DNA of 64,000 bases from Clostridiales bacterium (GTDB lineage: Bacteria; Bacillota; Clostridia; Saccharofermentanales; Saccharofermentanaceae). Where the stretch lies: assembly GCA_017617995.1 (NCBI GenBank), contig JAFZVE010000020.1, positions 1 to 64,000 on the forward strand. The letters are read 5' to 3'. The translations under genes were made by a program, and so were the position numbers. Position 1 is the first letter of the stretch. The number at the start of each line of letters is the position of its first letter. The notes under the pieces are model-generated. The model saw only the letters and a program-made list of their open reading frames with translations, was not told where the DNA came from and did no database searches. This document shows positions 27,383 to 35,728 of this stretch, one piece after another.

Positions 27383-27904
27383 ATCGCCAGACAAACGAAT
27401 GGGCAACCTATCAACGAAGAGATTCGTTTTGAGAAGGTGCGACTGATTGATGCAGATGGTACGATGGTCGGTATCGTTCCGATCGAGCAGGCTAGAAAAG
27501 CGGCCGAACTTGCAGGACTTGACCTGGTACTCATCGCGAATAACCCTGACAACCCGGTTTGCAAGATCATGGATTACGGTAAGTATCTGTTCGAGCAGGC
27601 CAAGCGTGAGAAGGAAGCCCGTAAGAATCAGAAAGTGATCGAGACGAAGGAGATCGGCATGAAGCTGACTACCGAAGATCACGATCTGAATGTCAAGACG
27701 AAGAACGCGTGCCGTTTCCTGAAGGATGGAAACAGAGTAAAAGTAATCGTGAAGTTCCGTGGCCGTGAGATGGCTTACCAGAATCAGGGTTACGCTGTGA
27801 TGGAGAAGTTTGCGCAGCTCTGTGCAGAGTTCGGCCAGGTCGATAAGCCGGCCAAGATCGAGGGCAGAAACATGGTCATGTTCCTCGCTCCGAAGAAAAA
27901 CTGA
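27383..27904 (+). CDS. infC: Translation initiation factor IF-3, ATC start
   Basis: IF-3 prevents subunit joining and monitors start-codon choice on the 30S subunit. The sequence NEEIRFEKVRLIDADGT, LDLVLIANNPDNPVCKIMDYGKYLFEQ and the C-terminal GRNMVMFLAPKKN are typical. Starting at the first conventional start codon in frame, GTG at 27437, would lose 18 conserved residues, including INEEIR. An ATC at 27383 lies nine bases after AGGAGG (27368-27373) and gives 173 residues, the usual length. Known IF-3 genes use rare AUU/AUC/AUA starts so that IF-3 represses its own translation; this fits. rpmI and rplT follow at once. Confidence 0.95.
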   Translation: MARQTNGQPINEEIRFEKVRLIDADGTMVGIVPIEQARKAAELAGLDLVLIANNPDNPVCKIMDYGKYLFEQAKREKEARKNQKVIETKEIGMKLTTEDHDLNVKTKNACRFLKDGNRVKVIVKFRGREMAYQNQGYAVMEKFAQLCAEFGQVDKPAKIEGRNMVMFLAPKKN

Positions 27905-27931
27905 TTGTGAATAAAGGAGGAAATAAAGAAA

Positions 27932-28129
27932 ATGCCTAAGCAGAAAACACACAGTTCATCCAAGAAAAGATTTAAGGTAACGGGTACCGGTAAGGTTCTG
28001 TATTCCCAGGCTTTCCGTCGCCACATCTTGAGCAAGAGACCGAGCAAGAGAATGAGACATCTCCGTCATACAGCTGTTTGCTCCGCTGCCAATGCGAAGA
28101 TCATCAAGACGATGGTTCCGTATAAATAA
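27932..28129 (+). CDS. rpmI: 50S ribosomal protein L35
   Basis: This 65-residue, strongly basic protein matches bL35: [20 protein letters not shown] at the start, then [17 protein letters not shown]. It is a late-assembling large-subunit protein near the exit tunnel. AAAGGAGG precedes the ATG. It is the second gene of infC-rpmI-rplT and is under the L20 leader. Confidence 0.97.
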   Translation: MPKQKTHSSSKKRFKVTGTGKVLYSQAFRRHILSKRPSKRMRHLRHTAVCSAANAKIIKTMVPYK

Positions 28130-28175
28130 TTTGCTTGAAGATTTAGTTTGAAAAGTTTTTGGGAGGTAATATACC

Positions 28176-28529
28176 ATGTCTAGAGTTAAAAGAGGTATGC
28201 GTACAAGAGCGCGTCATCATAAGATCCTGAAGCAGGCGAAGGGTTACTTCGGTCACAAGAGCAAGCTGTTCAAGGTTGCTAACCAGCAGGTCATGAAGTC
28301 CCTGTCCTATGCGAAGCGTGACAGAAAGGCCAAGAAGAGAGATTTCCGTAAGCTCTGGATCCAGAGAATCAATGCGGCTTGCCGTATCAATGGTCTTTCC
28401 TACAGCCGTTTCATGAATGGCCTGAAGAAGGCGGATATCGCTCTCGACCGTAAGGTTCTCTCTGAGATCGCGATCTCCGATCCGAACGGTTTCGCGAAGC
28501 TCTGCGAGCAGGCGAAAAACGCGCTTTAA
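28176..28529 (+). CDS. rplT: 50S ribosomal protein L20
   Basis: bL20 is an early 23S rRNA assembly protein and the repressor that binds the operon leader. The 117 residues begin [20 protein letters not shown] and include [20 protein letters not shown] and [20 protein letters not shown], all canonical. GGGAGG precedes the ATG. A methyltransferase gene starts nine bases after the stop without a terminator between them. Confidence 0.98.
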   Translation: MSRVKRGMRTRARHHKILKQAKGYFGHKSKLFKVANQQVMKSLSYAKRDRKAKKRDFRKLWIQRINAACRINGLSYSRFMNGLKKADIALDRKVLSEIAISDPNGFAKLCEQAKNAL

Positions 28530-28538
28530 TTTTCCGGC

Positions 28539-29330
28539 GTGGACCGCTTTATAGAGATAAAAAGCAAAGAAAACCCTCGATTCCGATCTGTTTCTGCGCT
28601 TCTTGACCGTAAGGTCGCAAGAGCGCAGGGCAAGGTCTTCATCGAGGGTTTGCGTTTGTGCGAGGATGCTCTGATCTCGGGACTTGCTCCGACTTGTCTG
28701 ATCCTGCGGTCGGATAAATCGGCACTCTTTGATGAATGGACGGCCAAGTATCCTTCACTTCAGGTAGCCGAAGTAGTGATTCTGAGCGAAGCGCTCTTCT
28801 CACGGATAAGTAAGACTGTAAATCCGCAGGGGATCGCGATGGTGGTGGATGCCCCGGCCTTTGATGGAGAGGTTTTCCATAAGCAGGGAGCTTGCCGCTA
28901 TATCGTTCTTGAGCATCTTCAAGATCCGGGGAATATGGGCACGATCATCAGAATGGCGGATGCTTTTGCCTATGATGCCGTGCTCTTTACCGAGGATTCT
29001 GCAGATCCTTATAACGAGAAAGTACTGCGTGCCTCGATGGGCTCGGCTTTCCATATACCGCTTCTGGCATTCCCGGATGCCGAGAAGATATTTGCGTCAC
29101 TTAGAGAATACGATGTGAAGTCCGTAGGCGCACATCTGCGCGGAACGCCTCTTTCCGGCATGTCTTTCCCGGACCGGATCGCACTCTGGATCGGAAATGA
29201 AGCCAATGGGCTTACAGACTTGACTTCTTCTCAATGTGATATACTTGTTAAGATAGAGATGCCGGGCCGGGCCGAATCACTCAACGCCGCTTCGGCCGCA
29301 TCCATTCTGGGGTACCTGCTCTCACGGTAA
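28539..29330 (+). CDS. TrmH/SpoU family RNA methyltransferase
   Basis: This is a SPOUT-class SAM-dependent ribose 2'-O-methyltransferase of rRNA or tRNA. The 263 residues show an N-terminal substrate-binding domain (RKVARAQGKVFIEGLRLCED) and the three SpoU motifs: DPGNMGTIIRMADAF near 128-142, LWIGNEANGLTDL near 212-224, and MPGRAESLNAASAASILGYL at the C-terminal knot. The start is GTG. Its place directly behind rplT is seen in many Firmicutes and fits a ribosome-related target, but the exact nucleotide is unknown. The tight spacing suggests transcription from the infC promoter. Confidence 0.92.
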   Translation: MDRFIEIKSKENPRFRSVSALLDRKVARAQGKVFIEGLRLCEDALISGLAPTCLILRSDKSALFDEWTAKYPSLQVAEVVILSEALFSRISKTVNPQGIAMVVDAPAFDGEVFHKQGACRYIVLEHLQDPGNMGTIIRMADAFAYDAVLFTEDSADPYNEKVLRASMGSAFHIPLLAFPDAEKIFASLREYDVKSVGAHLRGTPLSGMSFPDRIALWIGNEANGLTDLTSSQCDILVKIEMPGRAESLNAASAASILGYLLSR

Positions 29331-29362
29331 GCAGTCACTCTTGTTACTTAGGAGGATGGTGT

Positions 29363-29992
29363 ATGCAGATCATGATCCTTGGCGCTTCCCGGACGGGAAT
29401 CGCGCTAATGAAACGCCTGATCGAGAAAGGTCATACGTGTGTTCTTGTTGACCCGCACGCGCAGGAATTCGAGAGAAATCTGAACCTCGGCGTACTTACG
29501 GTCGACGGTGTGATTATCGATACGGATGTTCTGAAGGAAGCGGACATGGGCTCGATGGATATCGTATGTGCCATGAGTGACAGCGAGAACCAGAACCTGA
29601 TGGCTTCACAGATCGCCAAAGATCTTTTTGAAGTGAAGAATGTGATTACACGTGTCTTCGGATCGGAGGACTATCATCTGTTCGATGACAAGGGTTTTCT
29701 CTCCATTTCTTCTACGTCGCTGACGGCCGATGCTTTCCTTCGTGTAATCGAAGAACATGTCGAGCATGAGGAATATGTCGGACAGGTGATTGCGAATCTT
29801 TTCGGTAATAATATCGTCTTTACGCTTCTTGAACTCGGCGAACAGTTTACGGGGGCCCGCCTCCGCGATGTCGAGGATACAGAAGGCAGACATATCTTCG
29901 GGATCGTACGGCATGAGAATCTTCTGACCGCACTTCCTTCTATGAAACTGGAGAAAGGGGATAAGCTGGTTCTGGCTGAGAAGAAGGTCTGA
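29363..29992 (+). CDS. TrkA/KtrA family potassium uptake regulator, first copy
   Basis: This cytosolic RCK protein gates a TrkH/KtrB potassium channel in response to nucleotide. The 209 residues comprise an N-terminal Rossmann RCK domain (IMILGASRTGIALMKRLIEK, acidic ribose-binding D in VLVDPH) and a C-terminal RCK_C domain (NNIVFTLLELGEQFTGARLRD onward). The nucleotide loop reads GASRTG, so the middle Gly of GxGxxG is Ser. AGGAGG precedes the ATG. Two further genes of the same system follow: a second TrkA and TrkH. Confidence 0.88.
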   Translation: MQIMILGASRTGIALMKRLIEKGHTCVLVDPHAQEFERNLNLGVLTVDGVIIDTDVLKEADMGSMDIVCAMSDSENQNLMASQIAKDLFEVKNVITRVFGSEDYHLFDDKGFLSISSTSLTADAFLRVIEEHVEHEEYVGQVIANLFGNNIVFTLLELGEQFTGARLRDVEDTEGRHIFGIVRHENLLTALPSMKLEKGDKLVLAEKKV

Positions 29993-30010
29993 TACCGGCA
30001 CGTGTGTCTT

Positions 30011-30664
30011 ATGAAGCTAGTCATTGTCGGAGCGGGGAAGCTCGCTTATTACCTGATCCGTGAATTGGAAGGGAATCATCATATCGTGATCATCGACAAG
30101 GATCCGCAGGCCGCGCTGAAGTTCGCGGATAACTCCGTATCCGAAGTCATAAATGGCGACGGATCCTCTTATCCGGTTCTGAAGGAAGCCTGTGAGGGTG
30201 CCGATTTGATCGTTGCCCTGACTGATCAGGATGAGACGAATATGATCGCATGCCAGATCGCAGAGAAGCATCTGGGCGTCCGTTTCTCGATCGCCCGTGT
30301 CAATAATCCGAAGAACAAAGAGATCATGGAGCATTTCGGCGTCGATTACGCCTTCTCGGAGACCCAGATCCTGGCTCATCTGATCGAACAGGAGATCGAT
30401 TACGAAGGCCTTCGTATCGTCCACCACATCAAAAACTCCGATCACGTCATTATCGAGTTCATCCTCTCGGAGAAGTCCGATGCTTGTGGAAAATCCATGG
30501 CGGAGTATAAGTTTATCCACGATTCCCGTGTTGTCGTGCTGGCTACTAATGATGGAGAGACCGTTACTCCTGTCGGCTCGACGGTCATGCATGCCGGTAA
30601 CCAGATCATGATGGTTTGTGCCCAGAAGGATATCGGGCAGATCTGGAAAGAGATGGTGCGATAG
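30011..30664 (+). CDS. TrkA/KtrA family potassium uptake regulator, second copy
   Basis: A second RCK protein of 217 residues: MKLVIVGAGKLAYYLIRELE with IIDKD as ribose-binding acid, then a short RCK_C domain (DHVIIEFILSEKSDACGKSM). Its loop GAGKLA keeps the first two Gly but replaces the third with Ala. I use the ATG at 30011, which gives the family N terminus, rather than a GTG at 30002. The gene lies between the other TrkA and trkH with no gap before trkH, so a heteromeric gating ring of the two TrkA proteins is a reasonable inference. Confidence 0.88.
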   Translation: MKLVIVGAGKLAYYLIRELEGNHHIVIIDKDPQAALKFADNSVSEVINGDGSSYPVLKEACEGADLIVALTDQDETNMIACQIAEKHLGVRFSIARVNNPKNKEIMEHFGVDYAFSETQILAHLIEQEIDYEGLRIVHHIKNSDHVIIEFILSEKSDACGKSMAEYKFIHDSRVVVLATNDGETVTPVGSTVMHAGNQIMMVCAQKDIGQIWKEMVR

Positions 30665-32116
30665 ATGCTGATCCGCCGAACCAAAACGAGAAAAGCAATC
30701 GAGTGGATGATGGATCGCCCGGCCAGAGTGATCATCTCCAGTTTCCTTCTTATCATGCTGGTGGGTACACTTCTCCTGATGATGCCTTTTGTGACGAATT
30801 CTGGGGAGAGTATCGGATTCTTTGATTCTCTGTTTACAACAGTTTCGGCGACCTGCGTGACCGGTCTGATCGTCCGCGATACCGCAACGACGTTCAATAC
30901 TCTCGGCCGCGTGATCCTGCTGATCCTCATTCAGGTCGGCGGTCTCGGACTGGTTACGATCTATACTTTCGGTGTCAGTCTCGTTAAGCGCAAGGTCAAC
31001 GTCAAGACACGTGTCCTCGCGCAGGAGAGTACGGGCAGTTTCTCTTTTGCCGAGCTCAAAGGTCTTCTGCAGACGATCATCCTGATGACGATGTTCTTCG
31101 AACTTTTGGGATTTGTTCTCTTTGCGACCCAGTTTGTACCTCTGTACGGTTACGGCGACGGACTTTTTAAATCGCTCTTTATGGCGGTATCGGCTTTCTG
31201 TAATGCCGGCTTTGATGTGATGGGTGATACGGCATCCGGTCCGTATTCCAGTCTCACGGCCTTTAACGGCAATACCCTGATCATGTTCACGACGGTTTTC
31301 CTTATCTTCTCGGGTAGTCTCGGTTTCCATGTATGGAAGGATCTGATCGATTATACCTGCAGGAAGATCCGGGCTTTCGTCCGGCACGATAAGAAGGAAC
31401 GTACGAATATTCATATGAAACTTCACACGAGACTGGCGTTCGTAATGATGGTCGCACTTCTTCTGGTTGGTGCAGTCCTGATCCTTGCCATGGAGTGGAC
31501 GAATCAGGATCCTCTTTCGATCGGGAGCTTCCCGGTATGGGAGAAGATCAAAGCGGCCCTCTTCCAGTCAATGTCCATGCGTACCGCAGGTATGAACTCC
31601 ATCGATCTTCTCGCGATGCGTGACTGTACGAAGATCCTCTGTGCTGTACTGATGTTTATCGGTGCAGGCGCCGGATCTACAGGTGGTGGTATAAAGGTAC
31701 AGGTCTTTGCGCTTCTTCTTTATTCCATCCGTTCTGACTTTGCCGGCAATCCGGAAGTCGTGATCAAGAACCACCGTGTATCCCGTACAACGGTGCAGCG
31801 TGCGCTTACGATCTTTACTCTCGGTATCTGTGTCGTCGTAGTGCTGGCCTGCGTACTCTCGGTTACGGAGAGGTCGCTTCTGGCTGCCGGTAAGTTCACG
31901 TTCGTGGATCTGATTTTCGAGTCGGCTTCTGCATTTGGCACGGTAGGTGTGACCTCCGCATCCACGCCGCAGTTCTCGTTCTGGGGACATCTGTTTATCA
32001 TTCCGGTGATGTTCCTCGGACGTATCGGTCCGATTACCTTCGCCATGGGAATGATGCTGAAGGACAAGAAGAACGTCAAGAGTGTCTATCCGGAAGCGAA
32101 AATCCATCTCGGCTGA
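30665..32116 (+). CDS. trkH: TrkH/KtrB family potassium transporter
   Basis: This membrane channel subunit moves K+ (sometimes Na+-coupled). The 483 residues contain the fourfold membrane-pore-membrane repeat with selectivity-filter segments such as VSATCVTGLIVRDTATTF (near 61-78), SAFCNAGFDVMG, and GAGAGSTGGGIKV with the gating-loop region, plus SAFGTVGVTSAS in the fourth repeat. The ATG starts immediately after the TAG of the second trkA. No intrinsic terminator is clear after the stop; a U-less palindrome lies at 32177-32210. Confidence 0.95.
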   Translation: MLIRRTKTRKAIEWMMDRPARVIISSFLLIMLVGTLLLMMPFVTNSGESIGFFDSLFTTVSATCVTGLIVRDTATTFNTLGRVILLILIQVGGLGLVTIYTFGVSLVKRKVNVKTRVLAQESTGSFSFAELKGLLQTIILMTMFFELLGFVLFATQFVPLYGYGDGLFKSLFMAVSAFCNAGFDVMGDTASGPYSSLTAFNGNTLIMFTTVFLIFSGSLGFHVWKDLIDYTCRKIRAFVRHDKKERTNIHMKLHTRLAFVMMVALLLVGAVLILAMEWTNQDPLSIGSFPVWEKIKAALFQSMSMRTAGMNSIDLLAMRDCTKILCAVLMFIGAGAGSTGGGIKVQVFALLLYSIRSDFAGNPEVVIKNHRVSRTTVQRALTIFTLGICVVVVLACVLSVTERSLLAAGKFTFVDLIFESASAFGTVGVTSASTPQFSFWGHLFIIPVMFLGRIGPITFAMGMMLKDKKNVKSVYPEAKIHLG

Positions 32117-32276
32117 CACATTCTCTCTTACATTTCTACCGAAAGAGCAGGGAAATACTTCGGAAGGGCATAAGTGTGGGGGGCCGCATCCCCTTAAAAA
32201 CAGCCCCCCAGAGTATAGAAACTACATGTAGACAAATTGCTTTTTCATGTGCAGGGATATGCCCCGCATAGTAGAC
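32117..32276. repeat. Intergenic region with an 8-bp GC inverted repeat
   Basis: TGGGGGGC (32177-32184) and GCCCCCCA (32203-32210) flank an 18-base loop between the convergent trkH and lipoprotein genes. No T-run follows on either strand, so it is not a standard intrinsic terminator. No gene is seen in this gap. Confidence 0.6.
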
Positions 32277-33371
32277 TCATCCGTAATAGATGGTACCGAC
32301 TACCGGATCACGGTAGCGGGAATCGTTCTCGCTAAGCGGCTCGTACCGGTCGCCAACATAATTATCCGAGAATCCGAGCGGCGCATAATAGATCTCGCCG
32401 GTCTCCTTGTCAACGACACGCTCCCGTCCCAGCGTCGCATCGCTTCGCTGCTGCGAAATGATGTCGTAAGTATCGTTTGTATTCTCCCAGGTATCCATGA
32501 TCATGTCGCCTATCTGATCGGCGATGTTGCTCATGTACTGCATGGTCTGATTGATCTGTGCCCACTCGCGGTTGCGATCTTCATGGAATGCCTGACTGAA
32601 TGTCATGGAGTTCAGCATCTGAGACATGACAGGGACCCAGTTCGTATAGTCCTCCTCGGGAGCTGCCATGATGAGAATATCTGCGATGTTGTACCAGCCG
32701 CAGTCGACTCCATAAACATACTCAATGGCTCCCTCGATGACAGAGGCGGCACATAAAGCTGTGACCTGCTTGCCGGTATTCGTTGGCGTGAACGTGCCCT
32801 CGATGACTTCTCCGAACATCGCGTTCGAGGGGTCGATCGTGGCCACTTTGGTGAAGTTCTCTATACTCAGATAACCGGGTCCGCAATCCATGAAGAAACC
32901 TTCTGTTGTCGGATGGGACAGGTAAGGATGAAGGACGAAGAGATTCTCGCCGCCGGTATAGTCGCCCGAGAAGTACTGCTGCCACATGTCATGGGCCTCT
33001 TTTGACTTAAGAAACGGGGAGGCGAAGAGCTGGAAGAAAAGGAAACGGTCGGGATGGGTCGTGTCATATGCATACACGCCAAAGGTGATCAGATCCGCCA
33101 TGATATATTCGACCTGCCAGGTGTCGGGAACCTGAATCGTGGTATAACCATATGAGTCGGAGAACTGTTTCCAGGTGATATCAGTCGTATCGGCATATTC
33201 GATTCTGATCTGGTCTTTACCGAGAATGCCCGGCTCCTTCGGATCAGCGACATCTTCCGTATCCTGCGTCTTCTTTGTTTTTTTCTTTTTGGATGTTTCT
33301 TTGGAACTGCATGCAGAAAAGAGATTCAGTATCATGGCACAACATATGAGTAAGGCGATTCTTTTCTTCAT
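32277..33371 (-). CDS. Putative lipoprotein with Lys/Thr-rich linker, function unknown
   Basis: The 364-residue protein has a type II signal peptide with lipobox LFSAC (C21), then a Lys/Thr-rich stretch (KETSKKKKTKKT), and a folded part from about residue 50. The middle resembles a PsbP/DUF-type substrate-free extracellular domain in layout (YGYTTIQVPDTWQVEYI, FMDCGPGYLSIENF), but I cannot name a family. The C-terminal 80 residues (QINQTMQYMSNIADQIGDMI) look helical and end in VVDKETGEIYYAPLG and YRDPVVGTIYYG, with two GEIYYA/GTIYYG-like strands. GGAGGAGAC precedes the ATG. It is alone on the minus strand, convergent with trkH. Confidence 0.75.
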   Translation of the reverse strand: MKKRIALLICCAMILNLFSACSSKETSKKKKTKKTQDTEDVADPKEPGILGKDQIRIEYADTTDITWKQFSDSYGYTTIQVPDTWQVEYIMADLITFGVYAYDTTHPDRFLFFQLFASPFLKSKEAHDMWQQYFSGDYTGGENLFVLHPYLSHPTTEGFFMDCGPGYLSIENFTKVATIDPSNAMFGEVIEGTFTPTNTGKQVTALCAASVIEGAIEYVYGVDCGWYNIADILIMAAPEEDYTNWVPVMSQMLNSMTFSQAFHEDRNREWAQINQTMQYMSNIADQIGDMIMDTWENTNDTYDIISQQRSDATLGRERVVDKETGEIYYAPLGFSDNYVGDRYEPLSENDSRYRDPVVGTIYYG

Positions 33372-33546
33372 TTCCGTCTCCTCCTTGCGATGTCACCTGT
33401 TGTTTTCTTGTTTTTATTTTAGAGAACAAATCCGGAATGTTTTTTATGAAAATATGAATTTTCTGTTTTTGATTCATAAACATCAGCAAAAGTACTGAGG
33501 AATTCCAGCATTTTTCCTGTTTCATATTTCCAACATATCGTATTTA

Positions 33547-33560
33547 TGTGATAATACAAC
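33547..33560 (+). promoter_or_regulatory. Possible extended -10 promoter of the acyltransferase gene
   Basis: TGATAATAC (extended -10 form) lies about 30 bases upstream of the chosen start at 33589; a -35 is not obvious. The surrounding 33372-33588 gap is AT-rich and holds no gene. Confidence 0.35.
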
Positions 33561-33588
33561 GGTATGCTTTGATATGAGGTCCTATGTT

Positions 33589-34881
33589 ATGAAAGAGTTT
33601 CTCAAGTATCTGAATTACTGGTCGATCCTTCGGACGGCCGCGTATTATTTCTTCTTTATGCTGCTATTCTGGGGAAGTTCCAGTAAGCTCGGAAAGAAGG
33701 AGTTCCACGATGATTACGCAAGTCTTGATACCATGAAGTCTTTGCGTGGTTTTGCGGCGATGGGCGTAATACTGCATCACATCTCGCAGGAAGAGATCTT
33801 TCAGACGCGCAAAGTACTGACGCCGTTCGTGAACGCAGGTGCTTTCTTTGTGGCGATCTTTTTCTTCTGCTCCGGCTATGGTCTTCTCAAGAGTCTCAAT
33901 ACAAAAGAGAACTATCTCAAGGGCTTCATCAAGAACAGAATCGTGAAGGCCATCGTGGTGCCGTTCTATATCAATGTTCTGTTATACGCGCTCTATCAGT
34001 ACTTCCTTGTAAAGGTAAAGTGGGGGACGACCCAGTGGATCTGTAATCTTAGTGGCCTTACCATGATGAATGCCTATGCCTGGTTTCCGATCGTACTGGC
34101 GATCCTGTATCTCTTCTTCTTCCTGTTCTTCCGATTTATCAAGAACCGTCCCGTCTGCTTCCTTCTCATGGCGGCGGTGATCGTCGGACTGGGTATCGCT
34201 TTCTGCTATAACGGACACTTTGCATGGTGGCACGGCGAGAAGAACTGGTGGATGGACTGGAATCATCCAAACACCATCTGGTGGAGAGAACAGAAAGTCC
34301 TGTGGTTTAACGGGGAATGGTGGGTCAATTCCGCTGTCGCCTTCCTTGTAGGTATGCTGTTTGCCAACTTTGAGAAAGCGATTGTCGGTTGGTTCAAGAA
34401 ACTCTATGCACTGAAATTCCATATTCTGCTGGCCCTGACTTTCCTTGCATATCAGCTCTCCGAGTATGGCCAGAGCCACTTTGGTTACTGGACCGAGTAT
34501 GCCGGCATGGGCCCGGGGATCAAGAACAAGATGTATACCTTCTTCTGCCAGCTCCCGGTCATGGCTCTGCTGGGTCTTCTGATTATCATCTTCATGATGA
34601 AGTATCATGTCAGCAACCCGGTGACGAGATTCTTCGGGAAGTTCTCGCTGGATACATACCTCATGAACCTGATGGCGCTCGAGATCACGCGATTCTTTAT
34701 GGAGAAGAAGAAACTCATGTTTACCAAGGTCGTGCCTAAGAACCAGCCACTCGTCTTTGCGATCACTGCGTTCGTGCTCACGATTGCGCTGGGTATCGGC
34801 GAATATTATCTGACGTATGGTGTCAAGAAACTGCTCTTCAGAGGGAAAAAGAAAGATGCAAAGCAGCCGGCAAGTGTATGA
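33589..34881 (+). CDS. Acyltransferase 3-like integral membrane protein
   Basis: The 430-residue protein has about ten hydrophobic spans. It begins with a cytosolic segment and then SLRGFAAMGVILHHISQEEIF (near residues 50-70), matching the acyltransferase-3 (OafA/WecH) pattern of a conserved Arg and a catalytic-type His in the first span. Such enzymes O-acetylate or succinylate cell-surface sugars or lipids. I choose ATG 33589, with GAGG nine bases upstream, over an in-frame ATG at 33574. Its last 26 bases overlap the psd gene, so the two are likely coupled. The acceptor substrate is unknown. Confidence 0.78.
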   Translation: MKEFLKYLNYWSILRTAAYYFFFMLLFWGSSSKLGKKEFHDDYASLDTMKSLRGFAAMGVILHHISQEEIFQTRKVLTPFVNAGAFFVAIFFFCSGYGLLKSLNTKENYLKGFIKNRIVKAIVVPFYINVLLYALYQYFLVKVKWGTTQWICNLSGLTMMNAYAWFPIVLAILYLFFFLFFRFIKNRPVCFLLMAAVIVGLGIAFCYNGHFAWWHGEKNWWMDWNHPNTIWWREQKVLWFNGEWWVNSAVAFLVGMLFANFEKAIVGWFKKLYALKFHILLALTFLAYQLSEYGQSHFGYWTEYAGMGPGIKNKMYTFFCQLPVMALLGLLIIIFMMKYHVSNPVTRFFGKFSLDTYLMNLMALEITRFFMEKKKLMFTKVVPKNQPLVFAITAFVLTIALGIGEYYLTYGVKKLLFRGKKKDAKQPASV

Positions 34882-35728
34882 CCGTAAATCGGGAACGATC
34901 CATACGGATGTCCAGTATGGCGGTGGATTCCTAAAGACACTCTACGGGACGGCCTTCGGGCGACTGATCATGCCCGTAGTACTGAGCACGCCTGTATCCA
35001 GGATCGGTGGGATCTATACAGATACCTTCCTGTCACGGATGCATATACGTAAGTTCATCCGGAAGAACAACATCAACATGGAAGAGTATGAGGAACGGAA
35101 GTTCCGCTCGCTCAATGATTTCTTCACGAGGAAGGTCAAGGACGGGAAGCGTCCTGTCGCCGAAGGAGACGATGCCTTTGCCGCACCTGCGGACAGTAAG
35201 CTCAGTATCTATCCGATCTCAGAAGACAGCCATGTCCTCATTAAAGGGAATGAGTACTCCGTTTCTGACCTTGTCGGAAGCAAAGAGGTGTATGACGAGT
35301 TTCATGACGGACTGTGTCTGGTATTCCGTCTATCTGTTGATGATTACCACAGGTATGCGTTCCCGGCGGATGGCAAACTCGTGTCATCCCGGCATATCAA
35401 GGGACGGCTTCATACGGTCTGTGATATCTCCGCCGCGCATCGGGTATATCAGGAGAACAGCCGGGTCGTAAGCGTCCTGGAAACCGAAAACTTCGGGAAA
35501 ATGATCATGATCGAAGTGGGCGCGCTGATGGTCGGCCGTATAGTGAACCATTCTCTGACTTCTTTCCATAAAGGGCAGGAGAAGGGCTATTTCCGTCTGG
35601 GCGGATCGACGATCGTGGTGCTTTGCCGATCGGATGTGCTCACGCTCGATGAAGATATCCTCGAACACACGGGCAAGGGCCAGGAAGTGAAACTTCTGTG
35701 CGGAGAACGTGTGGGCCGGGCTATTTGA
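34856..35728 (+). CDS. psd: Phosphatidylserine decarboxylase
   Basis: Psd makes phosphatidylethanolamine from phosphatidylserine at the membrane using a pyruvoyl group created by self-cleavage. The 290-residue precursor shows SLNDFFTRKVKDGKRPV, APADSKLSIYPI, a D-H pair in SVDDYHRYAFPADG, and the C-terminal cleavage motif in YFRLGGSTIVVL near residue 245, which would give a small alpha chain starting at the Ser. It starts inside the acyltransferase gene and ends by overlapping the leftward lipoprotein gene by eight bases. No phosphatidylserine synthase gene is in this window. Confidence 0.92.
   Translation: MQSSRQVYDRKSGTIHTDVQYGGGFLKTLYGTAFGRLIMPVVLSTPVSRIGGIYTDTFLSRMHIRKFIRKNNINMEEYEERKFRSLNDFFTRKVKDGKRPVAEGDDAFAAPADSKLSIYPISEDSHVLIKGNEYSVSDLVGSKEVYDEFHDGLCLVFRLSVDDYHRYAFPADGKLVSSRHIKGRLHTVCDISAAHRVYQENSRVVSVLETENFGKMIMIEVGALMVGRIVNHSLTSFHKGQEKGYFRLGGSTIVVLCRSDVLTLDEDILEHTGKGQEVKLLCGERVGRAI

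Noticed and set aside
30017..31426. A 469-codon leftward open frame opposite trkA and trkH.
   Set aside because: His/Asp/Arg-rich shadow of the membrane protein genes on the other strand; no family features.
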